64,000 nucleotides of DNA from Odiellus spinosus (Eukaryota > Arthropoda > Arachnida > Opiliones > Phalangiidae). The stretch spans positions 2,666,001 to 2,730,000 of the forward strand of contig OY987234.1 of assembly GCA_963920705.1 (NCBI GenBank), given 5' to 3'. The position numbers were made by a program, and so were the translations under genes. A model generated the notes under the pieces. It made no database searches. It had not been told where the DNA came from and saw only the letters and a program-made list of their open reading frames with translations. How positions within the stretch are numbered: the stretch's first letter is position 1; each line of letters starts with the position of its first letter. Positions 40,416-54,180 of the stretch are shown piece by piece.

Positions 40416-43400
40416 GTGAAATTTGTGGATCTACACTTGGGAAATTTGTGGATCTACACTTGGGACATTTTTGGATCTACACTTGGGAAATTTGTGGATC
40501 TACACTTGGGAAATTTGTGGATCTATACTTCTGAAATTTTGGATCTATACTTAGGAATTTTGTGGATCTACACTTGGGAAATAGGAGGATCTGCACTTGG
40601 GAAATTTGTGGATCTGCACTTGGGAAATTTGTGGATCTGCACTTGGGAAATTTGTGGATCTGAACTTGGGAAACTTGTGGATCAGCACTTGGGAAATTTG
40701 TGGATCTGCACTTGGGAAATTTGTGGATCTACACTTGGGAAATTTGTGGATCTACACTTGGGAAATTTGTGGATCTACACTTGGGAAATTTGTGGATCTA
40801 CACTTGGGAAATTTTGTGGATCTACACTTAGGAAATTTGGTGATCTACACTTGGGAAATTTGCGGATCTACACTTGGGAAATTTTTAGATCTACACTTGG
40901 GAAATTTGTGGATCTACACTTGGGAAATTTGTGGATCTACACTTGGGAAATTTGTGGATCGACACTTGGGAAATTTGTGGATCTGCACTTGGGAAATTTG
41001 TGGATCTGCACTTGGGAAATTTGTGGATCTGCACTTGGGAAATTTGTGGATCTGAACTTGGGAAATTTGTGGATCAGCACTTGGGAAATTTGTGGATCTG
41101 CACTTGGGAAATTTGTGGATCTACACTTGGGAAATTTGTGGATCTACACTTGGGAAATTTGTGGATCTACACTTGGGACATTTTTGGATCTACACTTGGG
41201 AAATTTGTGGATCTACACTTGGGAAATTTGTGGATCTATACTTCTGAAATTTTGGATCTATACTTAGGAATTTTGTGGATCTACACTTGGGAAATAGGAG
41301 GATCTGCACTTGGGAAATTTGTGGATCTGCACTTGGGAAATTTGTGGATCTGCACTTGGGAAATTTGTGGATCTGAACTTGGGAAATTTGTGGATCAGCA
41401 CTTGGGAAATTTGTGGATCTGCACTTGGGAAATTTGTGGATCTACACTTGGGAAATTTGTGGATCTACACTTGGGAAATTTGTGGATCTACACTTGGGAA
41501 ATTTGTGGATCTACACTTGGGAAATTTGTGGATCTACACTTGGGAAATTTGGTGATCTACACTTGGGAAATTTGCGGATCTACACTTGGGAAATTTGTGG
41601 ATCTGCACTTGGGAAATTTGTGGATCTGAACTTGGGAAATTTGTGGATCAGCACTTGGGAAATTTGTGGATCTGCACTTGGGAAAATTGTGGATCTACAC
41701 TTGGGAAATTTGTGGATCTGCACTTATGAAATTTGTGGATCTGCACTTATGAAATTTTTGGATCTGCACTTGGGAAATTTGTGGATCTGCACTTGGGAAA
41801 TTTGTGGATCTGCACTTGGGAAATTTGTGGATCTGCACTTGGGAAATTTGTGGATCTGAACTTGGGAAATTTGTGGATCAGCACTTGGGAAATTTGTGGA
41901 TCTGCACTTGGGAAAATTGTGGATCTACACTTGGGAAATTTGTGGATCTACACTTGGGAAATTTGTGGATCTACACTTGGGAAATTTGTGGATCTACACT
42001 TGGGAAATTTGTGGATCTGCACTTGGGAAATTTGTGGATCTGCACTTGGGAAATTTGTGGATCTGCACTTGGGAAATTTGTGGATCTGAACTTGGGAAAT
42101 TTGTGGATCAGCACTTGGGAAATTTGTGGATCTGCACTTGGGAAATTTGTGGATCTACACTTGGGAAATTTGTGGATCTACACTTGGGAAATTTGTGGAT
42201 CTACACTTGGGAAATTTGTGGATCTACACTTGGGAAATTTGTGGATCTACACTTGGGAAATTTGGTGATCTACACTTGGGAAATTTGCGGATCTACACTT
42301 GGGAAATTTGTGGATCTGCACTTGGGAAATTTGTGGATCTGAACTTGGGAAATTTGTGGATCAGCACTTGGGAAATTTGTGGATCTGCACTTGGGAAAAT
42401 TGTGGATCTACACTTGGGAAATTTGTGGATCTGCACTTATGAAATTTGTGGATCTGCACTTATGAAATTTTTGGATCTGCACTTGGGAAATTTGTGGATC
42501 TGCACTTGGGAAATTTGTGGATCTGCACTTGGGAAATTTGTGGATCTGCACTTGGGAAATTTGTGGATCTGAACTTGGGAAATTTGTGGATCAGCACTTG
42601 GGAAATTTGTGGATCTGCACTTGGGAAAATTGTGGATCTACACTTGGGAAATTTGTGGATCTACACTTGGGAAATTTGTGGATCTACACTTGGGAAATTT
42701 GTGGATCTACACTTGGGAAATTTGTGGATCTACACTTGGGAAATTTGTGGATCTACACTTGGGAAATTTGTGGATCTACACTTGGGAAATTTGTGGGTCT
42801 ACACTTGGGAAATTTGTGGATCTACACTTGGGAAATTTGTGGATTTACACTTGGGAAATTTGTGGATCTACACTTGGGAAATTTGTGGATCTACACTTGG
42901 GAAATTTGGTGATCTACACTTGGGAAATTTGTGGATCTACACTTGGGAAATTTGTGGATCTACACTTGGGAAATTTGTGGGTCTACACTTGGGAAATTTG
43001 TGGATCTACACTTGGGAAATTTGTGGATTTACACTTGGGAAATTTGTGGATCTACACTTGGGAAATTTGTGGATCTACACTTGGGAAATTTGTGGATCTA
43101 CACTTGGGACATTTTTGGATCTACACTTGGGAAATTTGTGGATCTACACTTGGGAAATTTGTGGATCTATACTTCTGAAATTTTGGATCTATACTTAGGA
43201 ATTTTGTGGATCTACACTTGGGAAATAGGAGGATCTGCACTTGGGAAATTTGTGGATCTGCACTTGGGAAATTTGTGGATCTGCACTTGGGAAATTTGTG
43301 GATCTGAACTTGGGAAACTTGTGGATCAGCACTTGGGAAATTTGTGGATCTGCACTTGGGAAATTTGTGGATCTACACTTGGGAAATTTGTGGATCTACA

Positions 43401-45604
43401 CTTGGGAAATTTGTGGATCTACACTTGGGAAATTTGTGGATCTACACTTGGGAAATTTTGTGGATCTACACTTAGGAAATTTGGTGATCTACACTTGGGA
43501 AATTTGCGGATCTACACTTGGGAAATTTTTAGATCTACACTTGGGAAATTTGTGGATCTACACTTGGGAAATTTGTGGATCTACACTTGGGAAATTTGTG
43601 GATCGACACTTGGGAAATTTGTGGATCTGCACTTGGGAAATTTGTGGATCTGCACTTGGGAAATTTGTGGATCTGCACTTGGGAAATTTGTGGATCTGAA
43701 CTTGGGAAATTTGTGGATCAGCACTTGGGAAATTTGTGGATCTGCACTTGGGAAATTTGTGGATCTACACTTGGGAAATTTGTGGATCTACACTTGGGAA
43801 ATTTGTGGATCTACACTTGGGACATTTTTGGATCTACACTTGGGAAATTTGTGGATCTACACTTGGGAAATTTGTGGATCTATACTTCTGAAATTTTGGA
43901 TCTATACTTAGGAATTTTGTGGATCTACACTTGGGAAATAGGAGGATCTGCACTTGGGAAATTTGTGGATCTGCACTTGGGAAATTTGTGGATCTGCACT
44001 TGGGAAATTTGTGGATCTGAACTTGGGAAATTTGTGGATCAGCACTTGGGAAATTTGTGGATCTGCACTTGGGAAATTTGTGGATCTACACTTGGGAAAT
44101 TTGTGGATCTACACTTGGGAAATTTGTGGATCTACACTTGGGAAATTTGTGGATCTACACTTGGGAAATTTGTGGATCTACACTTGGGAAATTTGGTGAT
44201 CTACACTTGGGAAATTTGCGGATCTACACTTGGGAAATTTGTGGATCTGCACTTGGGAAATTTGTGGATCTGAACTTGGGAAATTTGTGGATCAGCACTT
44301 GGGAAATTTGTGGATCTGCACTTGGGAAAATTGTGGATCTACACTTGGGAAATTTGTGGATCTGCACTTATGAAATTTGTGGATCTGCACTTATGAAATT
44401 TTTGGATCTGCACTTGGGAAATTTGTGGATCTGCACTTGGGAAATTTGTGGATCTGCACTTGGGAAATTTGTGGATCTGCACTTGGGAAATTTGTGGATC
44501 TGAACTTGGGAAATTTGTGGATCAGCACTTGGGAAATTTGTGGATCTGCACTTGGGAAAATTGTGGATCTACACTTGGGAAATTTGTGGATCTACACTTG
44601 GGAAATTTGTGGATCTACACTTGGGAAATTTGTGGATCTACACTTGGGAAATTTGTGGATCTGCACTTGGGAAATTTGTGGATCTGCACTTGGGAAATTT
44701 GTGGATCTGCACTTGGGAAATTTGTGGATCTGAACTTGGGAAATTTGTGGATCAGCACTTGGGAAATTTGTGGATCTGCACTTGGGAAATTTGTGGATCT
44801 ACACTTGGGAAATTTGTGGATCTACACTTGGGAAATTTGTGGATCTACACTTGGGAAATTTGTGGATCTACACTTGGGAAATTTGTGGATCTACACTTGG
44901 GAAATTTGGTGATCTACACTTGGGAAATTTGCGGATCTACACTTGGGAAATTTGTGGATCTGCACTTGGGAAATTTGTGGATCTGAACTTGGGAAATTTG
45001 TGGATCAGCACTTGGGAAATTTGTGGATCTGCACTTGGGAAAATTGTGGATCTACACTTGGGAAATTTGTGGATCTGCACTTATGAAATTTGTGGATCTG
45101 CACTTATGAAATTTTTGGATCTGCACTTGGGAAATTTGTGGATCTGCACTTGGGAAATTTGTGGATCTGCACTTGGGAAATTTGTGGATCTGCACTTGGG
45201 AAATTTGTGGATCTGAACTTGGGAAATTTGTGGATCAGCACTTGGGAAATTTGTGGATCTGCACTTGGGAAAATTGTGGATCTACACTTGGGAAATTTGT
45301 GGATCTACACTTGGGAAATTTGTGGATCTACACTTGGGAAATTTGTGGATCTACACTTGGGAAATTTGTGGATCTACACTTGGGAAATTTGTGGATCTAC
45401 ACTTGGGAAATTTGTGGATCTACACTTGGGAAATTTGTGGGTCTACACTTGGGAAATTTGTGGATCTACACTTGGGAAATTTGTGGATTTACACTTGGGA
45501 AATTTGTGGATCTACACTTGGGAAATTTGTGGATCTACACTTGGGAAATTTGGTGATCTACACTTGGGAAATTTGTGGATCTACACTTGGGAAATTTGTG
45601 GATC
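40416..45604 (+). repeat. 2,644-bp tandem duplication with a 24-bp unit
   Basis: About 40,416-42,960 matches about 43,060-45,604 at an offset of 2,644 bp (115 units less one base). Both copies carry the same unusual cluster: GGGAAACTTGTGG (near 40,670/43,314), the 24-bp unit GGGAAATTTTGTGG (near 40,807/43,451), CTTAGGAAATTTGG (near 40,828/43,472), TTTGCGGATC (near 40,860/43,504) and TTTTTAGATCTAC (near 40,883/43,527). The cluster appears twice and only at this spacing. The 713-bp duplication nested inside is also repeated in both copies. Confidence 0.88.
41300..42733 (+). repeat. 713-bp tandem duplication (31 units), nested
   Basis: 41,300-42,020 matches 42,013-42,733 at an offset of exactly 713 bp, 31 units. 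TTTGCGGATC lies near 41,573 and 42,286, and the CTTATGAAATTTTTGG unit near 41,750 and 42,463. The same 713-bp pair appears again downstream (44,377 and 45,090), as expected if the 713-bp event came first and the 2,644-bp event copied it. Confidence 0.87.
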
Positions 45605-45849
45605 TGCACTTGGGAAATTTGTGGATCTGCACTTGGGAAATTTGTGGATCTACATTTGGGAAATTTGTGGATCTACACTTGGGAAATTTGTGGATCTACA
45701 CTTGGGAAATTTGTGGGTCTACACTTGGGAAATTTGTGGATCTACACTTGGGAAATTTGTGGATTTAAACTTGGGAAATTTGAGGATCTTCACTTGGGAA
45801 ATTTGTGGATCTACATTTGGGAAATTTGTGGATCTACACTTGGGAATTT

Positions 45850-46257
45850 TGAGGATCTACACTTGGGAAATTTGTGGATCTGCACTTGGGAAATTTTTGG
45901 ATCTGCACTTGGGAAATTTGTGGATCTACATTTGGGAAATTTGTGGGTCTACACTTGGGAAATTTGTGGATCTACACTTGGGAAATTTGTGGATTTACAC
46001 TTGGGAAATTTGTGGATCTATACTTGGGAAATTTTTGGATCTACACTTGGGAAATTTGAGGATCTACACTTGGGAAATTTGTGGATCTGCACTTGGGAAA
46101 TTTTTGGATCTGCACTTGGAAAATTTGTGGATCTACATTTGGGAAATTTGTGGGTCTACACTTGGGAAATTTGTGGATCTACACTTGGGAAATTTGTGGA
46201 TTTACACTTGGGAAATTTGTGGATCTACACTTGGGAAATTTGTGGATTTACACTTGG
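45850..46257 (+). repeat. 207-bp duplication (9 units) at the zone D/E junction
   Basis: The run beginning GAGGATCTAC at 45,851 recurs at 46,058, an offset of 207 bp or 9 units. Matching continues to about 46,220, with one substitution seen (CTTGGGAAA versus CTTGGAAAA near 46,118). The first copy is preceded by an unusual GGGAATTTTGAGG unit near 45,844. This small duplication sits where the large duplicated segment starts (46,203) and may mark the exchange point, which is an inference. Confidence 0.78.
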
Positions 46258-48699
46258 GAAATTTGTGGATCTATACTTGGGAAATTTTTGGATCTACACT
46301 TGGGAAATTTGTGGATCTACACTTGGGAAATTTGTGGATCTACACTTGGAAAATTTGTGGATCTACACTTGGGAAATTTGTGGATCTACACTTGGGAAAT
46401 ATGTGGATCTATACTTCTGAAATTTGTGGATCTATACTTAGGAATTTTGTGGATCTACACTTGGGAAATAGGAGGATCTGCACTTGGGAAATTTGTGGAT
46501 CTGCACTTATGAAATTTGTGGATCTGCACTTATGAAATTTGTGGATCTGCACTTGGGAAATTTGTTGATCTGCACTTGGGAAATTTGTGGATCTGCACTT
46601 GGGAAATTTGTGGATCTGAACTTGGGAAAGTTGTGGATCAGCACTTGGGAAATTTGTGGATCTGCACTTGGGAAATTTGTGGATCTACACTTGGGAAATT
46701 TGTGGATCTACACTTGGGAATTTGTGGATCTACACTTGGGAAATTTGTGGATCTACACTTGGGAAATTTGTGGATCTACACTTGGGAAATTTGTGGATCT
46801 ACACTTGGGAAATTTGTGGATCTACACTTGGGAAATTTGTGGGTCTACACTAGGGAAATTTGTGGATCTACACTTGGGAAATTTGTGGATTTACACCTGG
46901 GAAATTTGTGGATCTACACTTGGGAAATTTTTGGATCTACACTTGGGAAATTTGGTGATCTACACTTGGGAAATTTGTGGATCTACACTTGGGAAATTTG
47001 TGGATCTACACTTGGGAAATTTGTGGATCTACACTTGGGAAATTTGTGGATCTACACTTGGAAAATTTGTGGATCTATACTTCTGAAATTTGTGGATCTA
47101 TACTTAGGAATTTTGTGGATCTACACTTGGGAAATAAGAGGATCTGCACTTGGGAAATTTGTGGATCTGCACTTGGGAAATTTGTGGATCTGCACTTGGG
47201 AAATTTGTGGATCTGAACTTGGGAAGTTTGTGGATCAGCACTTGGGAAATTTGTGGATCTGCACTTGGGAAATTTGTGGATCTACACTTGGGAAATTTGT
47301 GGATCTACACTTGGGAAATTTGTGGATCTACACTTGGGAAATTTGTGGATCTACACTTGGGAAATTTGTGGATCTACACTTGGGAAATTTGTGGATCTAC
47401 ACTTGGGAAATTTGTGGATCTACACTTGGGAAATCTGTGGATCTACACTTGGGAAATTTGTGGATCTACACTTGGGAAATTTGTGGGTCTACACTTGGGA
47501 AATTTGTGGATCTACACTTGGGAAATTTGTGGATTTACACTCGAGAAATTTGTGGATCTACACTTGGGAAATTTTTAGATCTACACTTGGGAAATTTTTT
47601 GATCTACACTTGGGAAATTTGTGGATCTACACTTGGGAAATTTGTGGATCTACACTTGGGAAATTTGTGGATCTACACTTGGGAAATTTGGGAATCTACA
47701 CTTGGGAAATTTGTGGATCTACACTTGGGAAATTTGTGGATCTACACTTGGGAAATTTGTGGATCTACACTTGGGAAATTTCTGGATCTGCACTTGGGAA
47801 ATTTGTGGATCTTCACTTGGGAAATTTGTGGATCTACATTTGGGAAATTTGTGGATCTACACTTGAGAAATTTGAGGATCTACACTTGGGAAATTTGTGT
47901 ATCTGCACTTGGGAAATTTTTGGATATGCACTTGGGAAATTTGTGGATCTGCACTTGGGAAATTTGTGGATCTACATTTGGGAAATTTGTGGGTCTACAC
48001 TTGGGAAATTTGTGGATTTACACTTGGGAAATTTGTGGATTTACACTTGGGAAATTTGTGGATCTATACTTGGGAAATTTTTGGATGTACACTTGGGAAA
48101 TTTGGTGATCTACACTTGAAAAATTTGTGGATCTACACTTGGGAAATTTGTGGATCTACACTTGGGAAATTTGTGGATCTACACTTGGGAAATTTGTGGA
48201 TCTACACTTGGGAAATTTGTGGATCTATACTTCTGAAATTTGTGGATCTATACTTGGGAATTTTGTGGATCTACACTTGGGAAATAGGAGGATCTGCACT
48301 TGGGAAATTTGTGGATCTGCACTTATGAAATTTGTGGATCTGCACTTATGAAATTTGTGGATCTGCACTTGGGAAATTTGTGGATCTGCTCTTGGGAAAT
48401 TTGTGGATCTGCACTAGGGAAATTTGTGGATCTGAACTTGGGAAATTTGTGGATCAGCACTTGGGAAATTTGTGGATCTGCACTTGGGAAAATTGTGGAT
48501 CTACACTTGGAAAATTTGTGGATCTGCACTTATGAAATTTGTGGATCTGCACTTATGAAATTTGTGGATCTGCACTTGGGAAATTTGTGGATCTGCACTT
48601 GGGAAATTTGTGGATCTGAACTTGGGAAATTTGTGGATCAGCACTTGGGAAATTTGTGGATCTGCACTTGGGAAAATTGTGGATCTACACTTGGGAAAT

Positions 48700-50460
48700 T
48701 TGTGGATCTACACTTGGGAAATTTGTGGATCTACACTTGGGAAATTTGTGGATCTACACTTGGGAAATCTGTGGATCTACACTTGGGAAATTTGTGGATC
48801 TACACTTGGGAAATTGTGGGTCTACACTTGGGAAATTTGTGGATCTACACTTGGGAAATTTGTGGATTTACACTCGGGAAATTTGTGGATCTACACTTGG
48901 GAAATTTTTAGATCTACACTTGGGAAATTTTTTGATCTACACTTGGGAAATTTGTGGATCTACACTTGGGAAATTTGTGGATCTACACTTGGGAAATTTG
49001 TGGATCTACACTTGGGAAATTTGTGGATCTACACTTGGGAAATTTGTGGATCTACACTTGGGAAATTTGTGGATCTACACTTGGGAAATTTGTGGATCTA
49101 CACTTGGGAAATTTCTGGATCTGCACTTGGGAAATTTGTGGATCTGCACTTGGGAAATTTGTGGTTCTACACTTGGGAAATTTGTGGATCTACATTTGGG
49201 AAATTTGTGGGTCTACACTTGGGAAATTTGTGGATCTACACTTGGGAAATTTGTGGATTTACACTTGGGAAATTTGTGGATCTATACTTGGGAAATTTTT
49301 GGATCTACACTTGGGAAATTTGGTGATCTACACTTGAAAAATTTGTGGATCTACACTTGGGAAATTTGTGGATCTACACTTGGGAAATTTGTGGATCTAC
49401 ACTTGGGAAATTTGTGGATCTACACTTGGGAAATTTGTGGATCTATACTTCTGAAATTTGTGGATCTATACTTGGGAATTTTGTGGATCTACACTTGGGA
49501 AATAGGAGGATCTGCACTTGGGAAATTTGTGGATCTGCACTTATGAAATTTGTGGATCTGCACTTGGGAAATTTGTGGATCTACACTTGGGAAATTTGTG
49601 GATCTACACTTGGGAAATCTGTGGATCTACACTTGGGAAATTTGTGGATCTACACTTGGGAAATTGTGGGTCTACACTTGGGAAATTTGTGGATCTACAC
49701 TTGGGAAATTTGTGGATTTACACTCGGGAAATTTGTGGATCTACACTTGGGAAATTTTTAGATCTACACTTGGGAAATTTTTTGATCTACACTTGGGAAA
49801 TTTGTGGATCTACACTTGGGAAATTTGTGGATCTACACTTGGGAAATTTGTGGATCTACACTTGGGAAATTTGTGGATCTACACTTGGGAAATTTGTGGA
49901 TCTACACTTGGGAAATTTGTGGATCTACACTTGGGAAATTTGTGGATCTACACTTGGGAAATTTCTGGATCTGCACTTGGGAAATTTGTGGATCTTCACT
50001 TGGGAAATTTGTGGATCTACATTTGGGAAATTTGTGGATCTACACTTGAGAAATTTGAGGATCTACACTTGGGAAATTTGTGGATCTGCACTTGGGAAAT
50101 TTGTGGTTCTACACTTGGGAAATTTGTGGATCTACATTTGGGAAATTTGTGGGTCTACACTTGGGAAATTTGTGGATCTACACTTGGGAAATTTGTGGAT
50201 TTACACTTGGGAAATTTGTGGATCTATACTTGGGAAATTTTTGGATCTACACTTGGGAAATTTGGTGATCTACACTTGAAAAATTTGTGGATCTACACTT
50301 GGGAAATTTGTGGATCTACACTTGGGAAATTTGTGGATCTACACTTGGGAAATTTGTGGATCTACACTTGGGAAATTTGTGGATCTATACTTCTGAAATT
50401 TGTGGATCTATACTTGGGAATTTTGTGGATCTACACTTGGGAAATAGGAGGATCTGCACT
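48700..50460 (+). repeat. Local duplication giving the +942-bp step in copy 2
   Basis: Units at 48,954 recur at 49,804 (offset 850 bp) and units at 49,345 recur at 50,287 (offset 942 bp). Both offsets are a whole number of units less one base, matching the 22-bp GGGAAATTGTGGG unit seen near 48,812 and 49,662. The offset change of 92 bp is four units, lost from the first copy or gained in the second. Zone C has only one version, between 17.5 and 18.5 kb, so the event came after the large duplication or was erased in zone C. Confidence 0.75.
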
Positions 50461-53400
50461 TGGGAAATTTGTGGATCTGCACTTATGAAATTTGTGGATC
50501 TGCACTTGGGAAATTTGTGGATCTGCTCTTGGGAAATTTGTGGATCTGCACTTGGGAAATTTGTGGATCTGAACTTTGGAAATTTGTGGATCAGCACTTG
50601 GGAAATTTGTGGATCTGCACTTGGAAAAATTGTGGATCTACACTTGGAAAATTTGTGGATCTGCACTTATGAAATTTGTGGATCTGCACTTATGAAATTT
50701 GTGGATCTGCACTTGGGAAATTTGTGGATCTGCACTTGGGAAATTTGTGGATCTGAACTTGGGAAATTTGTGGATCAGCACTTGGGAAATTTGTGGATCT
50801 GCACTTGGGAAAATTGTGGATCTACACTTGGGAAATTTGTGGATCTACACTTGGGAAATTTGTGGATCTACACTTGGGAAATTTGTGGATCTACACTTGG
50901 GAAATCTGTGGATCTACACTTGGGAAATCTGTGGATCTACACTTGGGAAATTTGTGGATCTACACTTGGGAAATTGTGGGTCTACACTTGGGAAATTTGT
51001 GGATCTACACTTGGGAAATTTGTGGATTTACACTCGGGAAATTTGTGGATCTACACTCGGGAAATTTGTGGATTTACACTTGGGAAATTTGTGGATCTAC
51101 ACTTGGGAAATTTTTGGATCTACACTTGGGAAATTTGGTGATCTACACTTGGGAAATTTGTGGATCTACACTTGGGAAATTTGTGGATCTACACTTGGGA
51201 AATTTGTGGATCTACACTTGGGAAATTTGTGGATCTACACTTGGAAAATTTGTGGATCTATACTTCTGAAATTTGTGGATCTATACTTAGGAATTTTGTG
51301 GATCTACACTTGGGAAATAAGAGGATCTGCACTTGGGAAATTTGTGGATCTGCACTTGGGAAATTTGTGGATCTGCACTTGGGAAATTTGTGGATCTGAA
51401 CTTGGGAAATTTGTGGATCAGCACTTGGGAAATTTGTGGATCTGCACTTGGGAAATTTGTGGATCTACACTTGGGAAATTTGTGGATCTACACTTGGGAA
51501 ATTTGTGGATCTACACTTGGGAAATTTGTGGATCTACACTTGGGAAATTTGTGGATCTACACTTGGAAAATTTGTGGATCTACACTTGGGAAATTTGTGG
51601 ATCTACACTTGGGAAATCTGTGGATCTACACTTGGGAAATTTGTGGATCTACACTTGGGAAATTTGTGGGTCTACACTTGGGAAATTTGTGGATCTACAC
51701 TTGGGAAATTTGTGGATTTACACTCGGGAAATTTGTGGATCTACACTTGGGAAATTTTTAGATCTACACTTGGGAAATTTTTTGATCTACACTTGGGAAA
51801 TTTGTGGATCTACACTTGGGAAATTTGTGGATCTACACTTGGGAAATTTGGGAATCTACACTTGGGAAATTTGTGGATCTGCACTTATGAAATTTGTGGA
51901 TCTGCACTTATGAAATTTGTGGATCTGCACTTGGGAAATTTGTGGATCTGCACTTGGGAAATTTGTGGATCTGCACTTGGGAAATTTGTGGATCTGAACT
52001 TGGGAAATTTGTGGATCTACATTTGGGAAATTTGTGGGTCTACACTTGGGAAATTTGTGGATTTACACTTGGGAAATTTGTGGATTTACACTTGGGAAAT
52101 TTGTGGATCTATACTTGGGAAATTTTTGGATCTACACTTGGGAAATTTGGTGATCTACACTTGAAAAATTTGTGGATCTACACTTGGGAAATTTGTGGAT
52201 CTATACTTTTGAAATTTGTGGATCTATACTTGGGAATTTTGTGGATCTACACTTGGGAAATAGGAGGATCTGCACTTGGGAAATTTGTGGATCTGCACTT
52301 ATGAAATTTGTGGATCTGCACTTATGAAATTTGTGGATCTGCACTTGGGAAATTTGTGGATCTGCTCTTGGGAAATTTGTGGATCTGCACTTGGGAAATT
52401 TGTGGATCTGAACTTGGGAAATTTGTGGATCAGCACTTGGGAAATTTGTGGATCTGCACTTGGGAAAATTGTGGATCTACACTTGGAAAATTTGTGGATC
52501 TGCACTTATGAAATTTGTGGATCTGCACTTATGAAATTTGTGGATCTGCACTTATGAAATTTGTGGATCTGCACTTGGGAAATTTGTGGATCTGCACTTG
52601 GGAAATTTGTGGATCTGAACTTGGGAAATTTGTGGATCAGCACTTGGGAAATTTGTGGATCTGCACTTGGGAAAATTGTGGATCTACACTTGGGAAATTT
52701 GTGGATCTACACTTGGGAAATTTGTGGATCTACACTTGGGAAATTTGTGGATCTACACTTGGGAAATCTGTGGATCTACACTTGGGAAATTTGTGGATCT
52801 ACACTTGGGAAATTGTGGGTCTACACTTGGGAAATTTGTGGATCTACACTTGGGAAATTTGTGGATTTACACTCGGGAAATTTGTGGATCTACACTTGGG
52901 AAATTTGTGGATTTACACTTGGGAAATTTGTGGATCTACACTTGGGAAATTTTTGGATCAACACTTGGGAAATTTGGTGATCTACACTTGGGAAATTTGT
53001 GGATCTTCACTTGGGAAATTGGTGGATCTACACTTGGGAAATTTGTGGATCTACACTTGGGAAATTTGTGGATCTACACTTGGAAAATTTGTGGATCTAT
53101 ACTTCTGAAATTTGTGGATCTATACTTAGGAATTTTGTGGATCTACACTTGGGAAATAAGAGGATCTGCACTTGGGAAATTTGTGGATCTGCACTTGGGA
53201 AATTTGTGGATCTGCACTTGGGAAATTTGTGGATCTGAACTTGGGAAATTTGTGGATCAGCACTTGGGAAATTTGTGGATCTGCACTTGGGAAATTTGTG
53301 GATCTACACTTGGGAAATTTGTGGATCTACACTTGGGATATTTGTGGATCTACACTTGGGAAATTTGTGGATCTACACTTGGGAAATTTGTGGATCTACA

Positions 53401-54180
53401 CTTGGGAAATTTTTTGATCTACACTTGGGAAATTTGTGGATCTACACTTGGGAAATTTGTGGATCTACACTTGGGAAATTTGTGGATCTACACTTGGGAA
53501 ATTTGTGGATCTACACTTGGGAAATTTCTGGATCTGCACTTGGGAAATTTGTGGATCTTCACTTGGGAAATTTGTGGATCTACATTTGGGAAATTTGTGG
53601 ATCTACACTTGAGAAATTTGAGGATCTACACTTGGGAAATTTGTGGATCTGCACTTGGGAAATTTTTGGATATGCACTTGGGAAATTTGTGGATCTGCAC
53701 TTGGGAAATTTGTGGTTCTACACTTGGGAAATTTGTTGATCTACATTTGGGAAATTTGTGGGTCTACACTTGGGAAATTTGTGGATCTACACTTGGGAAA
53801 TTTGTGGATTTACACTTGGGAAATTTGTGGATCTATACTTGGGAAATTTTTGGACCTACACTTGGGAAATTTGGTGATCTACACTTGAAAAATTTGTGGA
53901 TCTACACTTTGGAAATTTGTGGATCTACACTTGGGAAATTTGTGGATCTACACTTGGGAAATTTGTGGATCTACACTTGGGAAATTTGTGGATCTATACT
54001 TCTGAAATTTGTGGATCTATACTTGGGAATTTTGTGGATCTACACTTGGGAAATAGGAGGATCTGCACTTGGGAAATTTGTGGATCTGCACTTATGAAAT
54101 TTGTGGATCTGCACTTATGAAATTTGTGGATCTGCACTTGGGAAATTTGTGGATCTGCACTTGGGAAATTTGTGGATCTG

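Larger units (their letters stand above)
27037..46202 (+). repeat. Zone D: GGGACATTTTTGG subfamily
   Basis: This zone is marked by a unit reading GGGACATTTTTGG, near 27,155, 28,786, 29,521, 29,772, 31,934, 33,750, 36,140, 38,253, 40,462, 41,176, 43,107 and 43,819. I did not see it elsewhere. In every case but 28,786, two further units and then a 22-bp unit CTTCTGAAATTTTGG follow. GATCGACAC units, which start at about 25.6 kb in zone C, continue through it. It is assembled from overlapping tandem duplications listed separately. Core modules here use the 22-bp form of the CTTCTG unit, except near 37.19 and 39.30 kb where the 23-bp form appears. No gene or non-repeat sequence is present. Confidence 0.85.

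Noticed and set aside
39411..41267. Longest open frame, 618 codons on the + strand
   Set aside because: It is the repeat read through. The peptide is the same 23-residue cycle found in all three frames, the start is a TTG inside a unit, and it ends at an ordinary variant unit. It has no unique domain or independent support.
45090..46535. 481-codon + strand frame, and similar frames of 400-614 codons (for example 15,291-17,135)
   Set aside because: Same artefact. Many overlapping frames of similar content cover the same bases, and stops fall wherever CTTATGAAA, GAAATAGG or GATCTGAAC variants occur.
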